From contig NZ_BAAAHE010000025.1 in the NCBI RefSeq assembly GCF_039525035.1, positions 36,174 to 100,173 of the forward strand: a stretch of DNA of 64,000 nucleotides, written 5' to 3'. Below are positions 47,079 to 56,459 of the stretch, in pieces (position 1 is the stretch's first letter; every line of letters starts with the position of its first letter). A program made the translations under genes and the position numbers. A model generated the notes under the pieces. That model ran no database searches and was not told the DNA's origin. It saw only the letters and a list, made by a program, of their open reading frames with translations. The stretch is from Sporichthya brevicatena. Its GTDB lineage: Bacteria; Actinomycetota; Actinomycetes; Sporichthyales; Sporichthyaceae.

Positions 47079-47351
47079 TCAGCCGATCGGCGGACCGGGC
47101 GGCTGCTCCGGCGTCGCCTCCGGTGTCTGGGGCGCCTGCGGCGCGGGAGCGCTCTCGTCCCCGGCCTTGCCCTCGGCGCGGTCCAGGCCCTGCTTGGCCT
47201 TCTCCAGGCCCTGGTCGATCTTGTCGCCGTGCTTGCCGCCGGTGCGCTGGTTGATCATGTCGCCGGCCTTGTCGAGGCCGTCCTCGATGCGGTCGCGGTT
47301 CTCGCTCACCATGTCCTTGGCCTTGTTCTTGAGCTCGTCGAGCTTGCCCAT
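47079..47351 (-). CDS. MT0933-type small antitoxin-like protein (copy 2)
   Basis: The 90-residue product, MGKLDELKNKAKDMVSENRDRIEDGLDKAGDMINQRTGGKHGDKIDQGLEKAKQGLD followed by an Ala/Pro tail, is a paralogue of the gene downstream, sharing MGK, the RTGGKxxDKID core and the GGGAGG ribosome site. The two are 56 bp apart and probably arose by tandem duplication, with copy 2 gaining the Pro-rich tail. A general stress or helical membrane-associated role is also possible, since no toxin is present. Confidence 0.82.
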   Translation of the reverse strand: MGKLDELKNKAKDMVSENRDRIEDGLDKAGDMINQRTGGKHGDKIDQGLEKAKQGLDRAEGKAGDESAPAPQAPQTPEATPEQPPGPPIG

Positions 47352-47444
47352 GTGGTGCCTCCCGGGCTCGTGTGCGGTCACCTACGTCCTTCCCCGGGGT
47401 GGGCGCGGGAACCTTCCCACCGGCGCGCCTGGGAGACTGACGGC

Positions 47445-48389
47445 ATGTCCGAGCCGCTGGTCGTCGCCGTCGTGGGCCCGACCGCGACCGGGAAATCGGC
47501 CCTCGGCATCGAGCTGGCCGAACGCCTCGGCGGCGAGGTGGTCAACACCGACTCGATGCAGCTCTACCGCGGCATGGACATCGGGACGGCCAAGCTGACG
47601 CCCGCCGAGCGCGAAGGTGTCCCGCACCACCTGCTGGACCTCTGGGAGGTCACCGAACCGGCCGCGGTTGCGGTCTACCAGCGCCTCGCGCGGAAGGTGG
47701 TCGCCGACCTGCTCGCGGCCGGGAAGTCGGCCGTCCTCGTCGGCGGGTCCGGCCTGTACGTCCGCGCGGTGCTGGACGACCTGGACTTCCCGGGCACCGA
47801 ACCCGAGGTGCGCGGCCGGCTGGAGGCCGAGCTGGAGGAGGTCGGCGCGCCCGCCCTGCACGCCCGGCTGGCGACGCTCGACCCGGTCGCCGCCGAGCGG
47901 ATCCTGCCCGGCAACGGCCGCCGGATCGTGCGGGCGCTGGAGGTGATCGAGCTGACCGGTCAGCCGTTCACCGCGAAGCTGCCCGACCCGCGGTACGTGC
48001 GCCCGGCCGTGCAGATCGGGCTGGGCGCGGACCGGGAGACCCTCGACCGGCGCCTCGACGACCGCGTGGACGCCATGTGGGCGGCCGGCCTGGTCGACGA
48101 GGTCCGCGGTCTGATGCCGCGCGGCCTGCGTGAGGGCCGGACGGCGTCCAAGGCGCTCGGCTACGCGCAGGTGCTGCAGTTCCTCGACGGTGCCTGCGAC
48201 GAGGACGCCGCGCGAGCGGAGACGAAGCGCGCCACCCGCAAGTTCGCCCGCCGGCAGATGGCGTGGTTCGGCCGCGACGCCCGGGTGCGCTGGCTCCCCG
48301 CGGACCACCCGCAGCTGATCGACGCCGCCCTCGCGGCCCTCGAGCGGCCGCTGCCGGCAGGCACGGACCGGGCCGGGTCCGTACTCTGA
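47445..48389 (+). CDS. miaA: tRNA dimethylallyltransferase
   Basis: The 314-residue product has the P-loop GPTATGKS (11-18), NTDSMQLYRGMDIGTAKLT, and VLVGGSGLYVRAVLDDL. It adds dimethylallyl to A37 of tRNAs that read U-starting codons. It is followed by dapF and hflX, the common actinobacterial order. Confidence 0.96.
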   Translation: MSEPLVVAVVGPTATGKSALGIELAERLGGEVVNTDSMQLYRGMDIGTAKLTPAEREGVPHHLLDLWEVTEPAAVAVYQRLARKVVADLLAAGKSAVLVGGSGLYVRAVLDDLDFPGTEPEVRGRLEAELEEVGAPALHARLATLDPVAAERILPGNGRRIVRALEVIELTGQPFTAKLPDPRYVRPAVQIGLGADRETLDRRLDDRVDAMWAAGLVDEVRGLMPRGLREGRTASKALGYAQVLQFLDGACDEDAARAETKRATRKFARRQMAWFGRDARVRWLPADHPQLIDAALAALERPLPAGTDRAGSVL

Positions 48390-48394
48390 GAACC

Positions 48395-49303
48395 ATGGAG
48401 CGAATCGCGTTCGTCAAGGGCCACGGCACGGAGAACGACTTCGTGCTGATCCCGGACCTCGACGGCGCCCTGGACCTCGACGCGGCCACGGTCGCCGCGC
48501 TGTGCCACCGGCGGGCCGGCATCGGCGGAGACGGCATCCTGCGCGTCGTCCGCACCGATGCCGAGCCCGACGCGGCGCCCTACCGCGGCGCGGCCGAGTG
48601 GTTCATGGACTACCGCAACGCGGACGGCTCCGTCGCCCAGATGTGCGGCAACGGCATCCGGGTGTTCGCCCGGTACCTGGTCGACGCGGGGCACCAGGCT
48701 CCCGGCCAGTTCCTCGTCGCGACCCGCGGCGGGGTCCGCACCGTGACCTGCGGCGCCACCGGCGACGTCACCGTCGACATGGGCCCGTACGCCCTGCCCG
48801 ACCTGGGCGCGATCAACGTGACCGTCGGTTCGCGCACCTGGCCCGCGCTCGCGGTGCGGATGCCGAACCCGCACGCCGTCGTCTTCGTCGAGGACCTCGC
48901 CGAGGCGGGCGACCTCCTGACGCCTCCTCAGGTCACGCCCGGCGCCTTCCCGGACGGGGTCAACGTCGAGTTCGTCCTCGTCCGCGGCCCGCGTCACGTC
49001 GCGATGCGCGTCCACGAGCGCGGGGTCGGGGAGACGCAGGCCTGCGGGACCGGTGCGTGCGCCGTGATGGTCGCGTCGGCCCGTCGCGCGGGTGCGGGCG
49101 CCCCGACGACCTACCGGGTCGAGCAGCCCGGCGGCCCGCTGCTGATCACGCTCACCGCCGACGGCAACGTCGAGATGACCGGTCCGGCCGTCCTGGTCGC
49201 CGAGGGAACGTGGCTGCTCGGGGCGGAATTTGGCTCGAGTGACGGGGTAGATCCGTGTCACGCTGAGGTCGTTTCCACCGGCGCGACGACAGGGACGGTA
49301 TGA
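48395..49303 (+). CDS. dapF: Diaminopimelate epimerase
   Basis: The 302-residue product has both active-site cysteines: C84 in AQMCGNGIRVFARYL and C217 in ETQACGTGACAV. It converts LL- to meso-diaminopimelate for lysine and peptidoglycan. A C-terminal tail of about 15 residues beyond the usual end is Gly/Ser/Thr-rich. Its start is five bases after miaA and its stop overlaps hflX (ATGA). Confidence 0.96.
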   Translation: MERIAFVKGHGTENDFVLIPDLDGALDLDAATVAALCHRRAGIGGDGILRVVRTDAEPDAAPYRGAAEWFMDYRNADGSVAQMCGNGIRVFARYLVDAGHQAPGQFLVATRGGVRTVTCGATGDVTVDMGPYALPDLGAINVTVGSRTWPALAVRMPNPHAVVFVEDLAEAGDLLTPPQVTPGAFPDGVNVEFVLVRGPRHVAMRVHERGVGETQACGTGACAVMVASARRAGAGAPTTYRVEQPGGPLLITLTADGNVEMTGPAVLVAEGTWLLGAEFGSSDGVDPCHAEVVSTGATTGTV

Positions 49304-50769
49304 CGAGCACCTCACGACAGCCGCACTTCGAGGCCTTCGAGGACTTCGACGAGGTCTCCGGCGCTCTCGACGAGAGCGTTCTCGACGACGCGGACCGTGA
49401 CGGTGACCAGTTCGACCTCGCCGACCGTCACGCCCTGCGCCGGGTCCCGGGCCTGTCGACCGAGCTCGAGGACATCACCGAGGTCGAGTACCGGCAGCTG
49501 CGACTCGAACGGGTCGTGCTGATCGGGGTCTGGACCTCCGGCACCGCCGCGGAGGCGGACACCTCGCTGCTCGAACTGCGCCGCCTGGCCGAGACCGCGG
49601 GCGCCGTCGTCCTCGACGGGTTCACCCAGCGGCGTGACCGGCCGGACCCCGCCACCTACGTCGGTTCCGGCAAGGCGCGCGAGCTTCGGGACGTCATCGT
49701 CGCCGAGGGTGCGGACACCCTCATCTGCGACGGTGAACTGACGCCGAGTCAGCTGACGCAGCTGGAGAACGTCGTCAAGGTCAAGGTCATCGACCGGACG
49801 GCGCTGATCCTCGACATCTTCGCCCAGCACGCGAAGTCGCGGGAGGGCAAGGCGCAGGTCGAGCTCGCGCAGATGCAGTACATGCTGCCGCGCCTGCGCG
49901 GGTGGGGTCAGTCGATGTCCCGGCAGGCCGGTGGCCGGGCGGGTGCCGGCGGTGTCGGCATCGGTGGTCGCGGTCCCGGTGAGACCAAGATCGAGACCGA
50001 CCGTCGCCGCATCCGCGCGAAGATGGCCAAGCTCCGTCGCGAGATCGCCGAGATGGGCACCTCTCGGCAGACCCAGCGCACGGAGCGCCGGCGCAACGCC
50101 GTCGCCTCGGTCGCGATCGTCGGCTACACGAACGCCGGCAAGTCCTCGCTGCTCAACCGGATCACCGGTGCGGGTGTCCTGGTCGAGAACGCGCTGTTCG
50201 CGACCCTGGACCCGACCGTGCGCCGCGCAACGACGCCCGACGGGCGGGACTTCACGCTCACCGACACCGTCGGGTTCGTCCGGCACCTGCCGCACCAGCT
50301 CGTCGAGGCGTTCCGCTCCACGCTGGAGGAGATCTCCGGCGCGGACCTGATCCTGCACGTCGTCGACGGCTCGGACCCCGAGCCCGAGGCGCAGCTGTCC
50401 GCGGTTCGCGCGGTGCTGGCCGAGATCGACGCGCGGAACATCCCCGAGATCGTCGTGGTCAACAAGGCCGACGCGGCCGACGAGTACGTCCTGGAGCGCC
50501 TCGTGCGCCGGGAGCCGACGGCGGTCGTCGTCTCCGCCCGTACCGGTCGGGGGATCGACAACCTGCTCGCGGCCGTCGCCGCCGACCTGCCGCGTCCCGA
50601 GGTCGAGGTCGAGGTCCTCGTGCCCTACGACCGCGGCAACCTGGTCTCCCGGGTCCACCAGCACGGCGACGTCCTCGTCGAGGAGCACACCGAGACCGGC
50701 ACGCGGATCCGGGCCCGCGTCGGGGAGGCCCTGGCGGCCGAGCTGGCCCCGTTCGCCGCGGCCGGCTGA
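49300..50769 (+). CDS. hflX: GTPase HflX
   Basis: The 489-residue product has an N-terminal nucleotide-binding domain (GSGKARELRDVIVAEGADTLICDGELTPSQLTQLENVV), the HflX linker MQYMLPRLRGWGQSMSRQAGG, a glycine-rich ending GPGETKIETDRRRIRAKMAKLRREI, and a G domain with GYTNAGKSS, DTVGFVRHLPHQLVEAFRSTLEE and NKAD. HflX splits stalled or stressed 70S ribosomes; in actinobacteria related proteins also affect macrolide tolerance. Interesting here because HelR, an RNA-polymerase protection factor, follows. Confidence 0.96.
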   Translation: MTSTSRQPHFEAFEDFDEVSGALDESVLDDADRDGDQFDLADRHALRRVPGLSTELEDITEVEYRQLRLERVVLIGVWTSGTAAEADTSLLELRRLAETAGAVVLDGFTQRRDRPDPATYVGSGKARELRDVIVAEGADTLICDGELTPSQLTQLENVVKVKVIDRTALILDIFAQHAKSREGKAQVELAQMQYMLPRLRGWGQSMSRQAGGRAGAGGVGIGGRGPGETKIETDRRRIRAKMAKLRREIAEMGTSRQTQRTERRRNAVASVAIVGYTNAGKSSLLNRITGAGVLVENALFATLDPTVRRATTPDGRDFTLTDTVGFVRHLPHQLVEAFRSTLEEISGADLILHVVDGSDPEPEAQLSAVRAVLAEIDARNIPEIVVVNKADAADEYVLERLVRREPTAVVVSARTGRGIDNLLAAVAADLPRPEVEVEVLVPYDRGNLVSRVHQHGDVLVEEHTETGTRIRARVGEALAAELAPFAAAG

Positions 50770-50815
50770 GCGCTCGGCCCGCCGGCCGTCCGCGGGAGTC
50801 CGCCCCCGACATGAC

Positions 50816-50843
50816 GAGGGACGGGGTGCTCTCCCCGTCCCTC
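50816..50843 (+). terminator. Hairpin after hflX
   Basis: GAGGGACGGGG (50816-50826) and CCCCGTCCCTC (50833-50843) pair perfectly over 11 bp around a six-base loop, followed by TTC. It isolates the helR promoter region from hflX transcription. Confidence 0.8.
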
Positions 50844-50863
50844 TTCAACGTATAAAGCGCTGG

Positions 50864-50878
50864 GGGGCTTGCCGCAAG
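50864..50878. promoter_or_regulatory. Rifamycin-associated element (RAE)
   Basis: GGGGCTTGCCGCAAG contains the dyad CTTGC-C-GCAAG of the rifamycin-associated element that precedes rifampicin-inducible resistance genes in actinomycetes. It lies 70 bp before helR. TATAAA at 50851-50856 may be the -10 of this promoter, placing the element around the start of transcription. The right-hand C-run of the published consensus is not kept. Confidence 0.75.
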
Positions 50879-50948
50879 AGGTGGGGTGTGCCGGATCATC
50901 GCCCGCCGTAGGGCTGCATCTGTCGTCGACGGCCCGACAGCGAGGGGG

Positions 50949-53111
50949 ATGGATCGCATGCGCGTGTTCGACCTGCCCGAGCGCCTGGTGGCCAAGGACG
51001 ACCCGGCGCTGATCGCGGCCGACGAGGAGCACTTCGCGGCGATCGCGGAGAGCCTGGAGCGGACGGTCGCCGAGCTCGCCGAGCGGCTCGCGGCCGAGCG
51101 GGCCGCGCCGGTGAGCGCGGGACAGGCGGCCCTGGACCGGGACCTGGAGGTGCACCGGCTCGCTGCCCGGTTGCGGACGCTGCGCCGCTACGGACTGGAC
51201 CTGTGCCTCGGGCACCTGCAGCCCGCCGACGGCTCGGAACGGGTCTACGTCGGGCGGCTCGGCCTCACCGACGCCGACGGGCGGCGCCTGCTCGTCGACT
51301 GGCGCTCGCCGGCCGCCGAGCCGTTCTTCGGTGCGACCCACGCCAACCCGATGGGGCTGGCGAGCCGGCGCCGCTACCGGTGGACCCGTGGGCGCATCAC
51401 CGACTACTGGGACGAGGTGTTCACGCCCGACGGGCTGGAGGGCCACGCCGCGCTCGACGACCAGTCGGCGTTCCTCGCGAGCCTGGGTGCGCACCGGTCC
51501 GAACGGATGCGCGACGTGCTGGGCACCCTGCAGGCCGATCAGGACGCGATCATCCGGGCCGGGTCGCGCGGGGCGCTCGTGGTCGACGGCGGGCCCGGGA
51601 CCGGCAAGACCGTCGTCGCGCTGCACCGGGCCGCCTACCTCGTCCACTCCGACCCGCGGCTGCAGCAGCAACGACGCGGTGGCGTGCTCTTCGTCGGGCC
51701 GAGTGTGCAGTACCTGTCGTACGTCTCCGACGTCCTGCCCAGCCTGGGCGAGGAGGGGGTTCTGGTTGCGACCCTGGGCGACCTCGTACCTGAGGGAGCG
51801 TCAGCGCAGCCGGAGACCGACCCCGAGCTCGCGCGCCTGAAAGCCGCCGCGGCGTGGCCGAAGGCGGTCGACGCGGCGGTCGCGCTGTACGAGGAGCCGC
51901 CGGCGGCCCCGCTGACCGTCACGACGCCGTGGGCCGAGGTGCGACTGACGCCGGAGGACTGGGTGGAGGCATTCGCCGCGGCCGACCCGGGGACGCCGCA
52001 CAACGACGCCCGCACGCCGATCTGGGACGAGCTGGTCACGATCGTCGTCGACAAGCACCGTGAGGTGCTCGGGGAGGAGGAGTTCGCCGAGGGCCAACTG
52101 CGGCGGTTCCTCGGGCAGCACCGGGAGCTCGTGGCCGCGTTCAACCGCGCGTGGCCGCTGCTGGAGGCGACGGACATCGTCGCGGACCTGTGGGCGGTGC
52201 CGGCCTATCTGCGGCGCTGCGCGCCGTGGCTCTCGGTCGAACAGGTGCGCCGCCTGCAGCGGCCGGAGGGTTCACCGTGGACCGTGGCGGACCTCCCGCT
52301 GCTCGACGCCGCCCGGCAGCGGCTCGGTGACCCGGAGGCCGCGCGCCGGCGCCGGGCCAACGCGGCGGAGCTCGCGCTCGAGCGCGAGCAGCGGTCCGCC
52401 GTCATCGACCGCATGATCGAGGCGGACGACGACCACGAGAGCACGATGTGGATGTTCCGCGACGTCGGCGGCCAGGACATGCGCGAGGTGCTCGTCGAGG
52501 ACTCGGTCCTCACCCTCGACGTGGACGCCTACGCCGGGCCGTTCGCGCACGTCGTCGTCGACGAGGCGCAGGAGCTCACCGACGCGCAGTGGCAGATGCT
52601 GCTCGCCCGCTGCCCCTCGCGCAGCTTCACGATCGTGGGGGACCGGGCGCAGGCCCGCCACGGCTTCCCGGAGACCTGGGAGGAGCGGCTGCACCGCGTC
52701 GGGCTCGACAGCGTCCGCGTCGCGACGCTGACCGTGAACTACCGGACGCCGACCGAGGTCATGGCCAAGGCGGAGCCGGTCATCCGCGCCGTGCTGCCCG
52801 ACGCCAACGTCCCGACCTCGATCCGCAGCAGCGGCATCCCCGTCACCGTCGGCGCGACCGCCGACCTGGCCACGATCCTCGACGACTGGCTCGCCGCGAA
52901 CGCCGAGGGAGTCGCCGCGGTCATCGGGGCGCGCGACTTCGCGGGACGGCCCCGGGTTGCGGCCCTGACCCCGGAGTCGGCCAAGGGGCTGGAGTTCGAC
53001 CTGGTCGTCCTGGTCGACCCCGACGAGTTCGGGACCGGCATCTCCGGCGCGGTCGACCGCTACGTCGCGATGACCCGCGCCACCCGGCAGCTGGTGCTGC
53101 TGGCGAGCTGA
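50949..53111 (+). CDS. helR: RNA polymerase recycling motor ATPase HelR
   Basis: The 720-residue product is a UvrD/HelD-like ATPase: N-terminal coiled coil (about 25-85), then LVDWRSPAAEPFFGATHANPMGL (116-137), Walker A GGPGTGKT (214-221), VVVDEAQELTDAQWQMLL and GDRAQARHGF, and the closing SAKGLEFDLVVLVDPDEFG...YVAMTRATRQL. The AEPFFGATHANPMGL and RRYRWTRGRITDYWDEVFTP stretches are those of actinobacterial HelR, which removes rifamycins from RNA polymerase and recycles stalled enzyme. The RAE upstream supports induction by rifamycin. The ATG at 50949 was chosen; 50958 is equally possible, and a frame from 50886 is less likely. Confidence 0.92.
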   Translation: MDRMRVFDLPERLVAKDDPALIAADEEHFAAIAESLERTVAELAERLAAERAAPVSAGQAALDRDLEVHRLAARLRTLRRYGLDLCLGHLQPADGSERVYVGRLGLTDADGRRLLVDWRSPAAEPFFGATHANPMGLASRRRYRWTRGRITDYWDEVFTPDGLEGHAALDDQSAFLASLGAHRSERMRDVLGTLQADQDAIIRAGSRGALVVDGGPGTGKTVVALHRAAYLVHSDPRLQQQRRGGVLFVGPSVQYLSYVSDVLPSLGEEGVLVATLGDLVPEGASAQPETDPELARLKAAAAWPKAVDAAVALYEEPPAAPLTVTTPWAEVRLTPEDWVEAFAAADPGTPHNDARTPIWDELVTIVVDKHREVLGEEEFAEGQLRRFLGQHRELVAAFNRAWPLLEATDIVADLWAVPAYLRRCAPWLSVEQVRRLQRPEGSPWTVADLPLLDAARQRLGDPEAARRRRANAAELALEREQRSAVIDRMIEADDDHESTMWMFRDVGGQDMREVLVEDSVLTLDVDAYAGPFAHVVVDEAQELTDAQWQMLLARCPSRSFTIVGDRAQARHGFPETWEERLHRVGLDSVRVATLTVNYRTPTEVMAKAEPVIRAVLPDANVPTSIRSSGIPVTVGATADLATILDDWLAANAEGVAAVIGARDFAGRPRVAALTPESAKGLEFDLVVLVDPDEFGTGISGAVDRYVAMTRATRQLVLLAS

Positions 53112-53118
53112 CGAACCG

Positions 53119-54261
53119 TCAGCTGCAGGTCTTCGCCGCGAGGACCCGCCCGGCGGCCTCGCGAACCCGGGCCTCGGAGAGGCGGCCCGCGCGGACGTCG
53201 CGTTCGAGCGAGTCGAGCAGCTTCGGGACGCGGGCGGGTGCGGCGAAGAACAGGGCGAGGTCGGCGCCGGCGCCGATCGCCCGGCGCAGCGACTGCCCGA
53301 TGCCGAACGGGACTGCCTTCATCTCCGACAGCTCGTCGGTCACGACCAGGCCGTCGAAGCCGATCTCCGTGCGCAGTGCCCGGTACACCGCCGGGTCCAG
53401 CGAGGAGGGCAGGCCCTTGGTCGACAGGCCCGGGACGGTGAGGTGGCCCATCATCACGGCGGTGCCGGTCGCGCCCAGCGTCCGGTAGGGCTTCCAGTCC
53501 GACGCCCGCAGGGACGCCACCGGCGGGGTGACCGCGGCGCCGCGGTGGGAGTCGCCCGTCGCGCGACCGTGGCCGGGGAAGTGCTTGAGAGTGGGCAGGA
53601 CGCCGGCCTCGCGCATCCCGGCGGCGAACGCACCCGCGAAGCGGGAGACGTCGTCGGGACGGGCCGCGTAGGCGCGGTCGCCGATCGCCGGGTTGTTGCC
53701 GGCGAGGTCGACGACCGGCGCCAGATTCATCGTGATTCCGTACCGGTGCAGCTTCTCGCCGCGCTTGCGGGCGAGGGCGCGCACCTGGTCGGGCCGGAGC
53801 TGGGCCTGCTTGCGCGCGCTGCGCATCGAGCCGGCGGCCGCGATCCGCTGGACGCGCCCGCCCTCGTCGTCGGCCGAGACGAGCGGCGGCACGGCGGACT
53901 TGGCCAGCCGCTTCAGCCGGCCGTCGGTCAGCTCACGCATGCCGTCGCCGTGCAGGAACAGCCCACCGATCCCGAGCTTCGCGAGCTGGGTGAGCTCGGC
54001 CCGGGTGGGTGCGGCGACGCCGACCATCAGCGTCTGGGCGAGAGCCGCGCGCAGCGGCATCGTGGCCGCGTCGGCGCAGGTCGGCGCGGGTGCGGTCGGG
54101 GTCGAGAGGGACGAGAGCCGGGCCACGCGCCCGTCGGACTGCGACAGGGCGATCACGCCCGTCCCGGCCGCGAGTGCGCCGACGCCGAGCACCGCGACCA
54201 ACGCGCGGCCGCGCCACCCCGTCACCACCGGCTTGCGCCGACGGCGGTGCTCGCCCCTCAT
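53119..54261 (-). CDS. Glycoside hydrolase family 3 (NagZ-like beta-N-acetylhexosaminidase), envelope-anchored
   Basis: The 380-residue product has a positively charged start and one membrane/signal segment (about 20-40: ALVAVLGVGALAAGTGVIAL). The GH3 barrel is seen from LRAALAQTLMVGV, through GGLFLHGDG, VSADDEGGRVQRI, MNLAPVVDL, LKHFPGHGRATGDSH (the His/Asp acid-base loop) to VVTDELSEMKAV with the nucleophile Asp. These enzymes remove N-acetylglucosamine from peptidoglycan fragments. In contrast to cytoplasmic NagZ, this one is exported or anchored, as is usual in actinobacteria. The stop faces the helR stop, seven bases away. Confidence 0.9.
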   Translation of the reverse strand: MRGEHRRRRKPVVTGWRGRALVAVLGVGALAAGTGVIALSQSDGRVARLSSLSTPTAPAPTCADAATMPLRAALAQTLMVGVAAPTRAELTQLAKLGIGGLFLHGDGMRELTDGRLKRLAKSAVPPLVSADDEGGRVQRIAAAGSMRSARKQAQLRPDQVRALARKRGEKLHRYGITMNLAPVVDLAGNNPAIGDRAYAARPDDVSRFAGAFAAGMREAGVLPTLKHFPGHGRATGDSHRGAAVTPPVASLRASDWKPYRTLGATGTAVMMGHLTVPGLSTKGLPSSLDPAVYRALRTEIGFDGLVVTDELSEMKAVPFGIGQSLRRAIGAGADLALFFAAPARVPKLLDSLERDVRAGRLSEARVREAAGRVLAAKTCS

Positions 54262-54419
54262 GCGCTCCCCTCGGCCGGACGGGCGTCCGGGGAGGACCCT
54301 ACGGGGGCTTCCTGTGCCTCGGGGCCCGGACGACGAAAATGCGCGGCCCGCCACACCGGGTGCGGCGGGTCGTCCACAGGCAGGTCTAACCACCGGGCGA
54401 CCTGATCTAACCTCGGGCG

Positions 54420-56441
54420 GTGCCCACACCGTCCGTCCGCGAGCTGCTGCAGGCAGCGGTGGGTGACATCGGCGGGGTGGAACGGCCGGGTCAGCTGCAG
54501 ATGGCCGACGCGGTCGCGGAGGCGCTGCGGACCGAGGAGCACCTGCTCGTGCAGGCCGGGACCGGGACGGGCAAGTCGCTCGCCTACCTGGTGCCCGCCC
54601 TGCTGCACCGCCGGCCGGTGGTGATCTCCACCGCGACGCTGGCCCTGCAGGCCCAGCTGGTCCGCCGTGACCTGCCGCGTCTGGTCGAGGCGGCCGAGCC
54701 GCTGCTCGGCCGGCGGCCGGAGTTCGCGATCCTCAAGGGCCGCAACAACTACGTCTGCAAGCACCGCGTCGGAGGCGGCGTCCCCGAGGACGACGGCGAG
54801 ACCTTGTTCGAGGTCGCGGCGCCGTCGAGTGCGCTCGGTCAGGACGTCCTGCGGGCTCGGGAGTGGGCCGCGACGACCGAGACCGGCGACCGGGACGACC
54901 TCGTGCCCGGCGTGGGAGACCGCGCCTGGGCCCAGGTCTCGGTGACCTCCCGGGAGTGCCTGGGCGCGACGCGTTGTCCCGAGGGCCCGGAGTGCTTCGC
55001 CGAACGCGCCCGCGAGAAGGCGGCCGAGGCCGACGTCGTCGTGACCAACCACGCGCTGCTCGCGATCGACGCGCTGGAGTCGATGCCGGTCCTGCCCGAC
55101 CACGGCGCGGTCGTCGTCGACGAGGCGCACGAGCTCGTCGACCGGGTCTCGGCCACCGCGACGGCCGAACTCACGGTCAACGCGGTCGAACGTGTGGGCC
55201 GGGCGGCCGCGAAGGTGGCCGACGAACGGCAGGTCGACATCCTGCTCGGCGTCGCGGAGGGTCTCGGCGCGACGCTCGCCAACATCGACGAGGGCCCGCT
55301 CAACCCGATGCCGCCGTTGCTCGCCGCCGAACTCGGCGCGCTGCGCGACGCCGCCCGCAACGCGCTGGTGTCGATCTCGACCTCACGTGACGACAGCTCC
55401 GACGTCCTGCTCGCGAAGAAGATCGCGCGCGGCGGGCTGGAGGAGATCGCCGACGTCGCGACCAAGCTCGCCGCGCCCACCGAGTACGACGTCGCCTGGC
55501 TGGCGGTCGAGGACCGGCGCGGCCGGGTGCTCCGCGTCGCGCCGCTGTCGGTGGCGGGACTGCTCCGGTCCGCGCTGTTCGACTCCCGGACCGTCGTTCT
55601 CACCTCGGCCACCCTCGCCGTCGGCGGCGGCTTCGACGTCACCGCCCGCAGCGTCGGCCTGCCGACGGGGGAGAAGTCGGGGGAGAAGCCGGAGACCGCG
55701 GCCGAGGGCGAGGACAAGCCGCTGCGTTGGAAGGGCCTCGACGTCGGGTCCCCGTTCGACTACGGCAAGCAGGGGATCCTCTACGTCGCTCGGCACCTGC
55801 CGACGCCGGGCCGCGACGGACTCGGGCCCGCCGTGCTCGACGAGCTGGCCGCGCTGATCGAGGCCGCCGGCGGCCGGACGCTCGGGCTGTTCTCCTCCCG
55901 TCGGGCGGCGGAGTGGGCGGCCGCCGAGCTGCGCGAGCGCCTCGCCTTTCCCGTGCTGTGCCAGGGGGACGACACGCTCACCGACCTGGTCCGCCGCTTC
56001 GCCGACGACCCCGAGACCTGTCTGTTCGGGACGCTCTCGCTGTGGCAGGGCGTCGACGTGCCGGGGGAGTCCTGCCAGCTCGTCGTGATGGACCGCATCC
56101 CGTTCCCGCGGCCGGACGAGCCGCTCTCGGCCGCGCGGGCGCGCGCCGTCGACGCCGCCGGGGGCAACGGCTTCATGTCGGTGTCGGCCGCGCACGCCGG
56201 GGTCAGGCTCGCGCAGGGGGCGGGCCGGCTCATCCGGCGGGCCGAGGACCGGGGCGTCGTCGCGATCCTGGACCCGCGGCTGGCCAACGCCCGGTACGGC
56301 AACTTCCTGCGGGCGTCGTTGCCGCCGTTCTGGTACACCACCGACCGTGAGGTCGCGCTCGGTGCGCTCCGGCGCCTGTCCGGCGGGGGGAATCCCCCGC
56401 CGGACAAGCAACCTGAGGTGGCGTCAGGTACTGCCCGTTGA
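54420..56441 (+). CDS. DinG/XPD-family ATP-dependent DNA helicase
   Basis: The 673-residue product has Walker A (AGTGTGKSLAYLVPALL, about 44-58), four cysteines for an iron-sulfur cluster (one in NNYVCKHR, three in SRECLGATRCPEGPECF), the DEAH-type box VVVDEAHEL, and C-terminal helicase motifs (SLWQGVDVPGESCQLVVMDRIPFPRPDEPL, then QGAGRLIRRAEDRGVV). XPD-like helicases unwind D-loops and R-loops 5' to 3'. It is next to lexA, but no SOS box was seen at its own start. Confidence 0.93.
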   Translation: MPTPSVRELLQAAVGDIGGVERPGQLQMADAVAEALRTEEHLLVQAGTGTGKSLAYLVPALLHRRPVVISTATLALQAQLVRRDLPRLVEAAEPLLGRRPEFAILKGRNNYVCKHRVGGGVPEDDGETLFEVAAPSSALGQDVLRAREWAATTETGDRDDLVPGVGDRAWAQVSVTSRECLGATRCPEGPECFAERAREKAAEADVVVTNHALLAIDALESMPVLPDHGAVVVDEAHELVDRVSATATAELTVNAVERVGRAAAKVADERQVDILLGVAEGLGATLANIDEGPLNPMPPLLAAELGALRDAARNALVSISTSRDDSSDVLLAKKIARGGLEEIADVATKLAAPTEYDVAWLAVEDRRGRVLRVAPLSVAGLLRSALFDSRTVVLTSATLAVGGGFDVTARSVGLPTGEKSGEKPETAAEGEDKPLRWKGLDVGSPFDYGKQGILYVARHLPTPGRDGLGPAVLDELAALIEAAGGRTLGLFSSRRAAEWAAAELRERLAFPVLCQGDDTLTDLVRRFADDPETCLFGTLSLWQGVDVPGESCQLVVMDRIPFPRPDEPLSAARARAVDAAGGNGFMSVSAAHAGVRLAQGAGRLIRRAEDRGVVAILDPRLANARYGNFLRASLPPFWYTTDREVALGALRRLSGGGNPPPDKQPEVASGTAR

Positions 56442-56459
56442 TCTGATCCGGAGGGAAGA

